A DNA stretch of 63,933 bases from Nannocystaceae bacterium. GTDB taxonomy: Bacteria > Myxococcota_A > Polyangia > Nannocystales > Nannocystaceae. Location: assembly GCA_019694555.1 (NCBI GenBank), contig JAIBBS010000022.1:1-63933 (forward strand), in the 5' to 3' direction. Below the pieces are notes generated by a model that was not told the origin of the DNA, did no database searches, and saw only the letters and a list, made by a program, of their open reading frames with translations. This document shows, piece by piece, positions 9,382 to 18,380 of this stretch; within the stretch, counting starts at the first letter, position 1; every line of letters begins with the position of its first letter. The translations under genes and the position numbers were made by a program.

Positions 9382-11046
9382 ATGCCTTGGACTCGGCCCG
9401 CGCGATGGTGCCTGCCGCTGCTGCTCTGCTCGTGCCAGCACGACGCAGACGTCGCCGCCAGCGGCGGTGGCAGCAGCGGCACGGGCTCCGGTGATTCCGG
9501 CGACACCACGTCGACGGGCAGCAGCAGCACCACCACCAGCGCCGACGCCAGCAGCAGCGGCACGCCCGCGGACAGCAGCAGCACCGCGGCCACGCCGGAC
9601 CTGCCGCCGCCATCGTGCGCGCCCGAGGGCGGCGGACCGTGGTGGCTGCTCGAGGGCGATCCGCTGGCGGTCGCGATCCACTGCAGCACCGGCGTCGGCG
9701 ACGACGCGGGCTTCGAGCTCGCGCCGCTGCCGGCGGGCGCGAGCTACGACGACGCGACCGCGACGCTGTCGTGGACACCGGGGCTCGACCAAGGCGCGGT
9801 CTATGATCTGACCATCACGTCGCGCGCGACCGGGGAGACCGCGCCGCTGCGCATCGGCGTCGCCGACCGCTGGGACGATCCCGCGAACGTGCCGGTGGTC
9901 GACGAGACGCTGTACACCTTCGAGTTCGGCCTGCCGGTGCTGCACCTGCACACCGACCCGACCATCGGCCCCGACGCGTACACGCCCGCGACCACGACCT
10001 ACCGCGGCCACGTCTACACCCACGAGGCCAAGACCCGTGGCGCGGCGTCGCTGTGGTACCCCAAGCAGAGCTACACGCTGAAGTTCACCAAGGACGACAA
10101 GTTCGACGAGCCCGAGTTCGCGGGCGGCTTCCACGACAAGCGCAAGATCGTCCTCATCAGCACCTTCGACGACAACGCCTATGTGCGCCAGCGGCTGGCC
10201 TACGAGCTGTGGAACACGCTCGACGCCGGCCACCTGCAGATCCAGGTCTACTCCGCGGTCGTGTTCAAGGACGGCGCGTACTGGGGCCTGTACACCGTCG
10301 CCGATCACGTCGACGGCTACTTCATGGAGGACCAGGGCTACCTGCAGACCGGCAACCTCTACAAGGCGCGCACGCACGACGCGAACTTTCGCCTCGCGGG
10401 CAAGGGCACGCCGCACCAGGGCCTGACCAAGGAGGAGGGCTATCCGCCCGCGGGCCAGCCCGGTGCGTTCGACGACCTCGACGCGCTGGTCACCTTCGTC
10501 GACAGCTCGAGCGACGCCGCCTTCGACGCGCAGATCGACGACTGGATCGACCGCCGCGACTACGAGGACTGGTACGTCTTCGTCACGCTGATCATGGCCG
10601 ACGACTCCGCCGGCAAGAACAGCTACCACTACCACGACCCCGCCGGCGGCCCCTTCCGCTATGCGCCGTGGGACTTCAACGACAGCTTCGGACAGACCTG
10701 GCAGACCCAGCGCAAGGGCTACCAGACGCACCCCGAGGACTACACCTGGGCCAACGAGCTGTTCGTGCGCCTGCTCGACTCGGCGACGTTCGGCCAACCG
10801 CTGCGCACGCGCTACGACGCCACGCTGCACGATGCCTACGACGTCGACGCCGTGCTCGCGCGCTACGACGCGATGGTCGACGAGACCGCCGCCAGCGCCC
10901 TGCGTGACGAGGGCCGCTGGGGCGAGCAGTACCGCAACTACGGCGGCTGGAACTGGCGCGACGACTTCACCACCTACGACGAGGAGGTGCAGTACGTGCG
11001 CCAGTGGATCATCGACCGCTGGAGCTTCGTCGACGGCGTCTACTGA
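9382..11046 (+). CDS. CotH-kinase family lipoprotein
   Basis: 554-residue surface lipoprotein (lipobox LLCSC, Cys18) with a Ser/Thr/Gly linker (25-75), an Ig/cadherin-like segment (LPAGASYDDATATLSWTPG, about 110-150), and a CotH kinase-like domain (about 180-540). CotH proteins are atypical kinases, known in Bacillus for phosphorylating spore-coat proteins. Family features visible: KQSYTLKF, KIVLISTFDDNAYVRQRLAY, GLYTVADHVDGYF, NLYKA, MADDSAGKNSYHY and PWDFNDSFG (about 431-439), where the Asp after PW is in place for metal/ATP binding. It ends 15 bases from the convergent lamin-tail lipoprotein, the last gene of the VTC operon. CotH with lamin-tail, VTC and DUF4956 genes is a known genomic association, so it probably belongs to that locus. 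Confidence 0.85.
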   Translation: MPWTRPARWCLPLLLCSCQHDADVAASGGGSSGTGSGDSGDTTSTGSSSTTTSADASSSGTPADSSSTAATPDLPPPSCAPEGGGPWWLLEGDPLAVAIHCSTGVGDDAGFELAPLPAGASYDDATATLSWTPGLDQGAVYDLTITSRATGETAPLRIGVADRWDDPANVPVVDETLYTFEFGLPVLHLHTDPTIGPDAYTPATTTYRGHVYTHEAKTRGAASLWYPKQSYTLKFTKDDKFDEPEFAGGFHDKRKIVLISTFDDNAYVRQRLAYELWNTLDAGHLQIQVYSAVVFKDGAYWGLYTVADHVDGYFMEDQGYLQTGNLYKARTHDANFRLAGKGTPHQGLTKEEGYPPAGQPGAFDDLDALVTFVDSSSDAAFDAQIDDWIDRRDYEDWYVFVTLIMADDSAGKNSYHYHDPAGGPFRYAPWDFNDSFGQTWQTQRKGYQTHPEDYTWANELFVRLLDSATFGQPLRTRYDATLHDAYDVDAVLARYDAMVDETAASALRDEGRWGEQYRNYGGWNWRDDFTTYDEEVQYVRQWIIDRWSFVDGVY

Positions 11047-11061
11047 TCGGCGCGCGGCCGG

Positions 11062-12375
11062 TCAGTTCGCGCCGCCGATGCTCGGCGTGCAGTCGACCGT
11101 CCAGGTCCCGCCGGGCCCGTTGGGCTGGCGGCAGTACGAGATCGTCGCCTCCGCGTTGCCGTACTTCACGTGGTCGATGATGGTCGGCCCGTCGGGATCG
11201 ACCAGCGTGATCCGGTCACCGCCCAGGCCCATGCCGAACGGATGCTGACCAGGCCCGAGCCCCGGCTGCACCACGAGGTACCCGCCCGCCGGCACCGACG
11301 TCCCCGGCGGGAACACCAGCTCGGCGGTGTCGACCCCGGGATCGTAGGCCGCGTCGACGTCGTCGTCGGTCAGGACCATGCCCGAGAGGTCGAAGGCCTG
11401 CCCGCCGCCGTTGAAGATCTCGATCTCGTCGGTGGTGGCGTTGAGCTCGTTGAGGACCAGGTTGCTGTCGGTCGTGCACTGATCGGTGTCGAGGTTGCAC
11501 TTGAACGAGCAGCTGAGCGTGCCGCCGGAGAAGCCCAGGCCCACCCCGTCGCAGGTGGCACCGCCGAGGTCGGTGTCGTCGCAGACCTCCATGTCCTCGA
11601 TCATGCCGTTGCCGCACGCGGTCGCGGCCTCCATGTTCGCGGCGCCGAAGGTCTGCACGCACTGGTACCACGCGCCGGTGCCGTCGGGCACGCGGCAGTA
11701 CGAGATGCGCGCGAGGTTGCCGGCGACCGTGAGCATGTCGACCACGGTGCCGCCGCCGTCGGCGAGCACCAGCGTCTCCTCGGCGTTGTCGCTGATGCCG
11801 AACGGGAAGTCGCCGGTCATCGCGATCGCGTCGAGCGACAGCAGCACCAGGAACTCGCCCGGCGCCAGCATCGTGCCCTGCGGGAACACGTAGGTCTTCG
11901 CGGCCGGCAGCAGCGGATCGTCGGAGAGCTGGAAGCCCGACAGATCGGCGGTGCCGGTGCCGGCGTTGTACAGCTCGATCGCGTCGTTGGGCATCATGTT
12001 GGCCGCGACCGAGTTCGACGTGAGCTCGTTGAGCGCCAGAAGCGGGGTGTCGGGCGGCAGCGTGCAACCGCTCGAGTCGAAGGTGCAGGAGGCACCGCAG
12101 GCCAGCGAGCCGCCGTCGTACGCGGGGTTGATGTCGGCGCAGGTCATGCCGCCGAGATCCACGCCGTCGCACTCCTCGCCCTCTTCGATCATGTCGTTGC
12201 CGCAGTCGCCCATGGGCCCGGTCGTGCCGCTGTCGGCCCCGGTCGAGCTCGCGGTGCCGTCACCGGTGCTGCCGCCGGTGGATCCGCTCTCGCCGCCGGT
12301 GCCGTTGCCGTCGTCGGACTTGCAGGCAGCGAGACAGAGCAACGTCAGGATGGAAATGCGGACGGTTGGGTGCAT
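11062..12375 (-). CDS. Lipoprotein with two lamin-tail domains
   Basis: 437 residues. Signal peptide with lipobox CLAAC (Cys18), Ser/Gly/Thr linker, then two repeats of the same unit: a cysteine repeat (CGNDMIEEGEECDG..; CGNGMIEDMEVCDD..) followed by a lamin-tail domain (LALNELTSNS...IELYNAGTGTADLSG and LVLNELNATTDEIEIFNGGGQAFDLSG). Both end in an ISYCR segment. Lamin-tail domains in bacteria are extracellular Ig-like modules, often found with CotH domains or secreted nucleases. It is the last gene of the VTC/DUF4956 operon, 24 bases after the phytase-like lipoprotein, and converges on a CotH gene. A role as a surface scaffold or a CotH target is inferred. Confidence 0.85.
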   Translation of the reverse strand: MHPTVRISILTLLCLAACKSDDGNGTGGESGSTGGSTGDGTASSTGADSGTTGPMGDCGNDMIEEGEECDGVDLGGMTCADINPAYDGGSLACGASCTFDSSGCTLPPDTPLLALNELTSNSVAANMMPNDAIELYNAGTGTADLSGFQLSDDPLLPAAKTYVFPQGTMLAPGEFLVLLSLDAIAMTGDFPFGISDNAEETLVLADGGGTVVDMLTVAGNLARISYCRVPDGTGAWYQCVQTFGAANMEAATACGNGMIEDMEVCDDTDLGGATCDGVGLGFSGGTLSCSFKCNLDTDQCTTDSNLVLNELNATTDEIEIFNGGGQAFDLSGMVLTDDDVDAAYDPGVDTAELVFPPGTSVPAGGYLVVQPGLGPGQHPFGMGLGGDRITLVDPDGPTIIDHVKYGNAEATISYCRQPNGPGGTWTVDCTPSIGGAN

Positions 12376-12399
12376 GGCAGGCTCCGGGTTGTTCGTAAG

Positions 12400-13278
12400 T
12401 CACGCGCCCCCGCAGCGGGAGACGTTCACGGCCGCGTTCAGCCCCTCGCCGATGGTCACGATGCCATCGCCGCTTCGCTGCCACGCGACCGCTTCACCTT
12501 GGACCTCGTCGGCCAGCTCCAGCCGACAGGCCTCGTTGCGCAGGGCCTCGGCGGCCGTCTGCTTGGGATCCATCGGCCAGTAGAACAGCCGCGTCTTGGT
12601 CCGCAGCAGCAGGCCGGTGGCATCGGGGTGGATCGCACCGCCGGTGAACTTGCTGCTGCCCTTGGGCGGCGTGAGCTCGCCGCGCTTCTCGGCGACGAGG
12701 TCGACGTCGGGCGTGAGCTGGCCCAGCTCGTAGATGCCGGCGGGCCCCTCCTCGACCTTCGTCACGATCGTGACCACACCGGTGAGCGGGTGCACCAGCA
12801 GCACCTCGGCGTCGTGCGGCCCATCGGGGTAGGTGAAGCTCAGGCTCTGCGACGACAGCGTGTGGACGCCCGGCTCGATCGCCGTGGGCTCGTCGACGAC
12901 GTAGACGGCGTAGCTGGTGCGCATCAGCTCGTTGTCGCCGATGTCGGCGATGTACAGGCAGTCGCCGCTGGCGCAGCGCGCCCGCGCGATGTCCTCCCAG
13001 TCGTCGTTGTCGGCACCGTCGATCTCGAAGCTCGCGAGATCGGAGCCGTTGGTCGCGAGCGCGAAGAACCGCGCACGGTCGCTGGAGTCGTTGTGGGCGT
13101 AGAACACGTCGTCGAAGCGACCGCTGGCGGTCACGCCCGAGACCTCGGTCAGCTCGGCATTGGCGACCTGACCCTGCCGCACCGGGTCGTCGCACGATGG
13201 ACAGCTGTCCTCGCTGCACGCCGGGATCGCGGTCACCGCGGCCGCGCACGCGGCCAGTCGGCACCAGCGCGCGCTCAT
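12400..13278 (-). CDS. Phytase-like propeller lipoprotein
   Basis: 292 residues. Signal peptide with lipobox IPAC, Cys-rich start (EDSCPSCDD), then a propeller with GVTASGRFDDVFYAHNDSSDRARFFAL, an acidic segment IDGADNDDWEDIA, and LYIADIGDN. This pattern is typical of the esterase-like/phytase-like propellers and the related SdiA-regulated family, whose acidic loops may bind calcium and phosphoesters. Its ATG overlaps the TGA of the TolC-like gene by four bases (ATGA), so translation is coupled. In this operon a phosphate-ester-binding or hydrolysing role would make sense but is not shown. Confidence 0.75.
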   Translation of the reverse strand: MSARWCRLAACAAAVTAIPACSEDSCPSCDDPVRQGQVANAELTEVSGVTASGRFDDVFYAHNDSSDRARFFALATNGSDLASFEIDGADNDDWEDIARARCASGDCLYIADIGDNELMRTSYAVYVVDEPTAIEPGVHTLSSQSLSFTYPDGPHDAEVLLVHPLTGVVTIVTKVEEGPAGIYELGQLTPDVDLVAEKRGELTPPKGSSKFTGGAIHPDATGLLLRTKTRLFYWPMDPKQTAAEALRNEACRLELADEVQGEAVAWQRSGDGIVTIGEGLNAAVNVSRCGGA

Positions 13279-14621
13279 CGACCACGCTCGCTGGCGGAGG
13301 GTTGGCCCAAGCGCTCGCCGACGACCGCCTCGAGCTCGATCACGGCCTCGCGATGGGCCAGCAGCGCCGCGAGATGGATGCGCCGCGCCTCGACCGCGCG
13401 GGTGTCGATGTCGCTCGCGAGCACGGGATCCAGCGCGCCCGAGGCCTGCGCGGCCTCGGCCTGCTTCACCGCCGCCTCGACCTGGGGCAGCAGCTCGTGC
13501 TCGAGCTCGGTCACGCGCCGGCCAGTGCGCTCGACCGCCGCCACCGCGGCGTCGACCTCACCCGCGACGCGCGAGAGCTCGGCCTGCTGCTCGAGCTCGC
13601 GCTGACGCACGAGTGCACGGCTGGCCCGGATCTCGCCGCGGTTCCAGCTGAAGATCGGCAGCTGGATCGCGAGCCCGAAGCCGAACGCGGTGGGCTTGCT
13701 GTCGCGCGCCGCCGCGTACTGCACCTGCGCCCAGTCGAACCATGGATACGTCATGCTGCGCGCGACGAAGACCTCCGCGCGCGCCGCCTCGACGTTGGCG
13801 TGGGCCGCCCGCAACATCGGTCGCTGCGCCATCGCGCGCTCGACCAAGGCGTCGCGATCGAGCTCGCGATCGACCACGGCGAGCTGCTCGCGGTCGACCG
13901 CGAACTGCACCGGCACATCGGTGCCGACGATGCGCTGCAGCTCCTGCTGCACGGTCTCCAGCTGATCGCGCACCAACGCCTGCGCCGACTTGGCCTCGGC
14001 GTGCAGCACGTCGGCGACCGCGACGTCGAGATCGGTCGCCGCCGACAGGGCCGCGCGCGCGGCGATCTGCTCGCGCCGATCGGCGCGCAGCTGCGCGGCG
14101 CGGCTGGTCTCCTCGAGGTCCCAGCTGAGCATCGCCAGCCGCGCGTACAGCTTGTACACGCGGGCACGCAGCAGCCGCTCGGCCTCTTGCGCGCTGGCGT
14201 CGGCCGAGGCCGCCAGCTGCCTGGCACCGGCGCTCTGGGCCTTGATCGCGCCCGGTCGCGGGATCGGCACGCGCAGCCCCACGTTCATCTGCGCCTTGCC
14301 ACCGATCGCGTCGTCGAGGTTGAAGCCGGTCAGTCGCAGCTGTGGGTTGTCGAGCTGCTTGGCGGCGCCGACCTCGGCCTCGGCGACGTCGCTCGCGGCC
14401 ACCAGCGCCGCGACGTCGGGGTTGTTCTGCAGCGCCAAGGCGATCGCCTGCTCGGCATCGAGGGTCGCGCCCGCGCTCGGCGTCGGCGCGCCGTCGCTGC
14501 GCGACGTCGTGCTGCCGCGCATCGATCGCCACTTGCCGTGCGAGGTCGTGCTCGTGTACGGCGCCGCGTGGAAGCAGCCCGCCGACAAGCCCAGCAGCAC
14601 CAGCGTCAGGGTGCGGGCCAT
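13275..14621 (-). CDS. TolC-like outer-membrane efflux protein
   Basis: 448 residues of the TolC/OEP family, which forms the outer-membrane channel of tripartite export systems. The ATG at 14621 gives a signal peptide with lipobox LSAGC, so it is lipid-anchored like OprM-type members. Two OEP repeats are visible: AIALALQNNPDVAALVAASDVAEAE with LRVPIPRPG, and ERAMAQRPMLRAAHANVEAARAE with LAIQLPIFSWNRGEI; long Ala/Glu-rich helices between them form the coiled barrel. It overlaps the adaptor gene upstream by 16 bases and the propeller lipoprotein downstream by four, so all three are probably made together. No ABC or RND pump is present in the operon. Confidence 0.9.
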   Translation of the reverse strand: MARTLTLVLLGLSAGCFHAAPYTSTTSHGKWRSMRGSTTSRSDGAPTPSAGATLDAEQAIALALQNNPDVAALVAASDVAEAEVGAAKQLDNPQLRLTGFNLDDAIGGKAQMNVGLRVPIPRPGAIKAQSAGARQLAASADASAQEAERLLRARVYKLYARLAMLSWDLEETSRAAQLRADRREQIAARAALSAATDLDVAVADVLHAEAKSAQALVRDQLETVQQELQRIVGTDVPVQFAVDREQLAVVDRELDRDALVERAMAQRPMLRAAHANVEAARAEVFVARSMTYPWFDWAQVQYAAARDSKPTAFGFGLAIQLPIFSWNRGEIRASRALVRQRELEQQAELSRVAGEVDAAVAAVERTGRRVTELEHELLPQVEAAVKQAEAAQASGALDPVLASDIDTRAVEARRIHLAALLAHREAVIELEAVVGERLGQPSASERGR

Positions 14622-16705
14622 CGCTGCTCCAGCCAACGCGGGCTCGCGTCGCCCGCGTCGAACACGATGGCGATGCCGTCGCCCGCGGCATTGCGTGCGA
14701 TGCCCTCGGGCTTGGCGCCCGGGTACTGCGCGAGCACCCTCGGCGGGCCCGGCTGCTCGCGCGGCGGCACCAGCACGAGCGCACCGTCTTGCGTGCGCGG
14801 CTCGTCGACCAGCGCGGCGGTGGTCACCACGAGCAGCTCGCCGTCGAGCTCGAGCAGATCCGCGATGCCGCCTTGCACCTCGCGACCGTCGGCGCGGACA
14901 CGTAGCGGCACGCGGCCCCACAGCGTCAGGTCCGCGGCCGCGAGGTCGCCGGCCAGCAGGGCCTTGGGATCGCGCAGGTGCCAGATCGCGGCGCCGGCCG
15001 TGGCATCCACCGGGCCCTTGAGCCCCAGCAGCACCCCACCGGCCGCGGTCGCGGTCATGCCCTCGAGATCGAGCGCGTCGAGATCGTCGACAGCGAGCGC
15101 GGACAGCGTCTGCGCACCGGCGGCCTCGAGCAGGCTCGCGAGCTGCACCGACGCGGTCGCGCGTGCGGTGGTGGCCGTGATCTCCACGTGCGCGAAGACC
15201 TGACGCGCGGGCGGCCGCTTGCCCTTGCGGCTGCGGCTCTGCGAGGCGAGCAGGAACACGCCGCCATCGGGCGCCGGCGCGATGGCCTCGAGGTCGCTGA
15301 CCTCGCCCAGGCCCTCGATCACCAGCGGCGCATCGTCGACGCGGCCGCCGCGGTCCATCGTGAACAGCCACGGCGCCTTGTCGTCGCGATCGTCCAACCC
15401 GGTGTCGTCGCTGACCACGAGGTAGCGCTCGCGCTCGGCCGACCACGTCAACCCCGAGGGCTCGAAGCGCGAGCGCTCGCGCAGCGCGGTGGGCACGAGC
15501 ATCGCGGTGGGCCCCGACGTCGGCTGCGGCCGCGTCGTGCTCGGGCGCTTCGTCGGTTCGCTCGAGGCCGCGGGCATCGCCGCGGGCGCCACGGCCTCGC
15601 CGGGTTGGTGATCGCTCATGCGGCCGGTGAACTTGATCGCGAACCCCTGCCCCGGCACCAGCGACACCGGCGCATCGGTGGCGATGTACACACCGCGGCC
15701 CCACAGCGGCAGCCGCGGATCTCGCCAGCAGCGCGGCGGCAGCTGCACGACCTCGGACGCGACGCGCTCGATGTGGGCCGGCAGCACCTCGCGACCGCCC
15801 TCGGTCGCGGTCAGCAGCACCGCCTCGCCCGGACGCACCTGCGCGGCTTCGGCCTCGCTGGTGCACGCGAACACCACCGGCGTGCCCTCGGCGGTGAGCG
15901 CGGTGCCGCCGACCACCGTCGCGACCACGGCGCCCGCGAGCGCGAGCTCGCCCGGACGCAGCAGCACCGAGGTGACCTCGCCGTCGCCGGGGGCGCGCAG
16001 GCTCATCGCCTCGAGCCGCAGCTGCAGTTGCTGCTGCTTGGCCACGATCACGCCGAGCTCCGCGCGCAGCGGCTCGGTCACGCGCTCGGTCGCGTCGAGC
16101 GGCACGCCGCCGCGACGCTCTCGCGCCGAGCTCGCGGCGGTGTCGAGTTCGCGGATGACGCCCTCGGCGGAGCTCTTCTGCTCGCGCAGCGCCGCGCGGC
16201 GCACCAACAGCTCGACCAGCTCGCGCTTGTCGGCCATGCGCTTTTCGACCAGCTCGCGGATCGTGCCCAGCTGATCCTCGACCGCGGCGAGCTCGGCCAC
16301 CGCCACCGCACGGGTGGCCCGCGCCTGCTGCCGTGCGACCGCGGCCTTGTCGACGGTCTCCTCGATGCCGCGCGAGCTGTCGGCCAGCTGCAGCTGCGTC
16401 TGCACCGCGACGGCACCGAGCTCGGCCTCGACGCGCATGCGCTCGGCCTCGAGCTCGGCGAGCTCGGCATCGATGACGCTGTGGTCCAACGTCGCGATGA
16501 CCTGGCCCGCGCGCACGAACTGGCCCGGCGCCACGTGGATGCTGGCGATGCGGCCCAGCTCCGGCGCGGACACGCCGTAGGCGACGCCCTCGACGTAGCC
16601 GCGCGCCGAGCCGACGTTGACGCCCCACCACAGCCACCCGGCGGTCGCCATGGCCCCGAGCCACACGGCCCACGGCAGCACCCGTCGTCGCAGTGCCATC
16701 AGCAT
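14606..16705 (-). CDS. HlyD-type membrane-fusion adaptor fused to a DUF3616-like propeller
   Basis: 699 residues in one uninterrupted frame. Residues 1-360 are a HlyD-family periplasmic adaptor: basic start, one membrane helix (VLPWAVWLGAMATAGWLW, about 9-27), a lipoyl half-domain (GRIASIHVAPGQFVRAGQVIATLD), a long coiled coil (about 78-230), the second lipoyl half (LRAPGDGEVTSVLLRPGE) and a beta-barrel. A Pro/Ser/Thr-rich linker (about 365-400) leads to a propeller (FEPSGLTWSAERERYLVVSDDTG, SDLEAIAPAPDGGVFLLASQSRS) that resembles DUF3616. Adaptors of 350-450 residues normally stop after the barrel, so the added 300 residues are unusual. It starts 4 bases after the DUF4956 stop. The periplasmic propeller may gate the channel or bind the cargo (inference). 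Confidence 0.83.
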   Translation of the reverse strand: MLMALRRRVLPWAVWLGAMATAGWLWWGVNVGSARGYVEGVAYGVSAPELGRIASIHVAPGQFVRAGQVIATLDHSVIDAELAELEAERMRVEAELGAVAVQTQLQLADSSRGIEETVDKAAVARQQARATRAVAVAELAAVEDQLGTIRELVEKRMADKRELVELLVRRAALREQKSSAEGVIRELDTAASSARERRGGVPLDATERVTEPLRAELGVIVAKQQQLQLRLEAMSLRAPGDGEVTSVLLRPGELALAGAVVATVVGGTALTAEGTPVVFACTSEAEAAQVRPGEAVLLTATEGGREVLPAHIERVASEVVQLPPRCWRDPRLPLWGRGVYIATDAPVSLVPGQGFAIKFTGRMSDHQPGEAVAPAAMPAASSEPTKRPSTTRPQPTSGPTAMLVPTALRERSRFEPSGLTWSAERERYLVVSDDTGLDDRDDKAPWLFTMDRGGRVDDAPLVIEGLGEVSDLEAIAPAPDGGVFLLASQSRSRKGKRPPARQVFAHVEITATTARATASVQLASLLEAAGAQTLSALAVDDLDALDLEGMTATAAGGVLLGLKGPVDATAGAAIWHLRDPKALLAGDLAAADLTLWGRVPLRVRADGREVQGGIADLLELDGELLVVTTAALVDEPRTQDGALVLVPPREQPGPPRVLAQYPGAKPEGIARNAAGDGIAIVFDAGDASPRWLEQRWPAP

Positions 16706-16709
16706 GACG

Positions 16710-17387
16710 TCACAGCTCCACCGTGGGCTCCTGCAGGAGCAGTGAGACGTCCTGGATCCCCGGCAGCTGTTCGAGGCCGTGGATCAACGCGACGCGTTGT
16801 CGGGGGTCGTTGAGGCGGATCTGGTACGCGTGCTCCATGGCCTGGCCCTGGGCGACCTCGCGCAGGGTCACCAGCGCGACGAAGGTGCTGTGCTTGCGCA
16901 GCAGCGCCATGAGCTCGGCCTCGCTCGAGCCCACCGGCAGCTGGAAGCGCAGCAGGCCGTCGAAGCGGCGCTGGCTGCCGAACTCGCTGAGCGTGAGCGT
17001 GAAGACGGTGAGACAGAACAGCAGCGTCGCGAAGACCGCGACCGCGTGGGCGCCCAGGCCCGAGGTGATGCCGACACCCAGCGACGCGAACACGAACATC
17101 ATGTCGCGCGGGTCTCGCAACGCGGTGCGGAAGCGGACCATCGCCAGGCCGCCGGCGATGCCCAGGCCGGCAGCGATGCTGTTGCCGACCGCCAGCATCA
17201 ACATGGCGCAGATGGTCGAGCCGATGATCATCGCGTGCACGAGGCCGGTCGAGTACGACATGCCGCGGAAGGTCCACACGTAGACCGCACCGATGATCTG
17301 CGCCAGGCCGAACGCCAGCAGCAGCGACAGCGCGGCCACCTGCGGCGAGGTGACGGCCGCGGCACCCGAGGTGAACAGGTCGCTCAT
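16710..17387 (-). CDS. DUF4956 membrane protein
   Basis: 225 residues. Membrane segments at about 15-37 (QVAALSLLLAFGLAQIIGAVY), 50-83 and 98-130, with the conserved cytoplasmic segment GGLAMVRFRTALRDPRDMMF between the second and third; the remaining 80 residues form a cytoplasmic domain (FDGLLRFQLP...TFVALVTLREV). This is the DUF4956 architecture. Such genes usually sit next to VTC-domain polyphosphate-polymerase-like genes, as here, where its ATG overlaps the VTC stop (ATGA). By analogy with yeast VTC, where a membrane part carries the polymer across, it may be the inner-membrane conduit or anchor for the VTC enzyme; this is inference. Confidence 0.88.
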   Translation of the reverse strand: MSDLFTSGAAAVTSPQVAALSLLLAFGLAQIIGAVYVWTFRGMSYSTGLVHAMIIGSTICAMLMLAVGNSIAAGLGIAGGLAMVRFRTALRDPRDMMFVFASLGVGITSGLGAHAVAVFATLLFCLTVFTLTLSEFGSQRRFDGLLRFQLPVGSSEAELMALLRKHSTFVALVTLREVAQGQAMEHAYQIRLNDPRQRVALIHGLEQLPGIQDVSLLLQEPTVEL

Positions 17388-18208
17388 GCCCACCCTCCCA
17401 GGCGCGGCACCCGGTGGTCGGGCGGCGAGTAGAAGGCACGGATGGAGTTGCCGTACTTGGAGAACGCGCGGCGCACCAGGCCGAGCGACTGCGTGATGTT
17501 GACCAGCCACAGCGGCACGTGGTTGGTGAACTTGAGCTCGAGCACGACCAGCGAGTCGAGCGTGCGCTGGGCGATCGCGTCGTCGAGGTTGCGCCACGCG
17601 TTGCCCTCGGGCTCGAACGAAAGTCGGTCGAGCACGTGCGCGCGGATGTTGGTGTCGAAGGTGACGCGCGCGTAGTCGTCGATCGTGCTGAAGTACGGCT
17701 CGCGCTGGTACCGGACCAGCGTGAACGGCCGCACCCGCAAGGTCCGCGCGAGCGACACGAAGCGCTCGACCGCCACGCGGTCCTTGGGCGCGAGCCCCTC
17801 GGGCAGCGGCGCCGAGGCGTCCGCGAGCACGTCGTGCCACGCCGCCCGCGACACCCGCCCCCGGGACTTCGAGATCACGTCGTTGATGCGGCGCTTCACC
17901 TCGAAGAAGACCGGACTCTTGGGGGCGTCCGCGTAAGCGCGCACACGCATCTTGATGCGGTCGACCTGCTCGTGGTCGTTCGCCCAGAAGAGCGAGAGCT
18001 GGTCGGTGTCGAGGTAGAGGGTGTCGATGGTGTAGGTTTTGTTAGGAGACGTGGCGGCGAACGGGTCCAGCTCGCAGAACGGGGCGATCGCGCGGCGGAC
18101 CTCCTCCGCCGTGCTCCTGTCGATGAGGAACTTGTACTCCCGGCGGTCGATGATGCTGGGTGAGTCGGCCAAGACTGGGGTACTCCGCGAGGGCCCGCGG
18201 CAGACCAT
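17384..18208 (-). CDS. VTC-domain protein, polyphosphate-polymerase-like
   Basis: 274 residues of the VTC (triphosphate tunnel metalloenzyme) family; the yeast Vtc4 member makes polyphosphate from ATP. Tunnel residues can be seen: REYKF near the start, KMRVRAY (RxR), FFEVKRR (ExK), RYQREPYF and VLELKF (ExK), all expected for triphosphate binding. ATG at 18208 is used; a TTG at 18238 would add ten residues, and a start nearer SIIDRREYKF is possible, since no ribosome site is convincing. First gene of a six-gene operon, divergent from the CotH-lectin gene, so the 172-base gap should hold both promoters. It may phosphorylate or polymerise another phosphate acceptor rather than make plain polyphosphate. 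Confidence 0.87.
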   Translation of the reverse strand: MVCRGPSRSTPVLADSPSIIDRREYKFLIDRSTAEEVRRAIAPFCELDPFAATSPNKTYTIDTLYLDTDQLSLFWANDHEQVDRIKMRVRAYADAPKSPVFFEVKRRINDVISKSRGRVSRAAWHDVLADASAPLPEGLAPKDRVAVERFVSLARTLRVRPFTLVRYQREPYFSTIDDYARVTFDTNIRAHVLDRLSFEPEGNAWRNLDDAIAQRTLDSLVVLELKFTNHVPLWLVNITQSLGLVRRAFSKYGNSIRAFYSPPDHRVPRLGGWA

Positions 18209-18380
18209 CGTACCGGTCTGCCGACCTTTGTTGCACAATCGTCACCTGGGCTACGCCTCCAGGTCACAGGGCTCGATGTGAGTTACATCTCAAGCATCGC
18301 GCGAGGATGACGGTACAAGTTGGTGTGAGCCAGCTTGGCCCGTGTTCGCGTGCCGATCGCGTGGCGTGAAGGTCTCGTCA

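Noticed and set aside
14606..16705. Frameshift joining two separate genes (adaptor and propeller)
   Set aside because: The frame is continuous through a normal Pro/Ser-rich linker and no internal start with ribosome site is evident.
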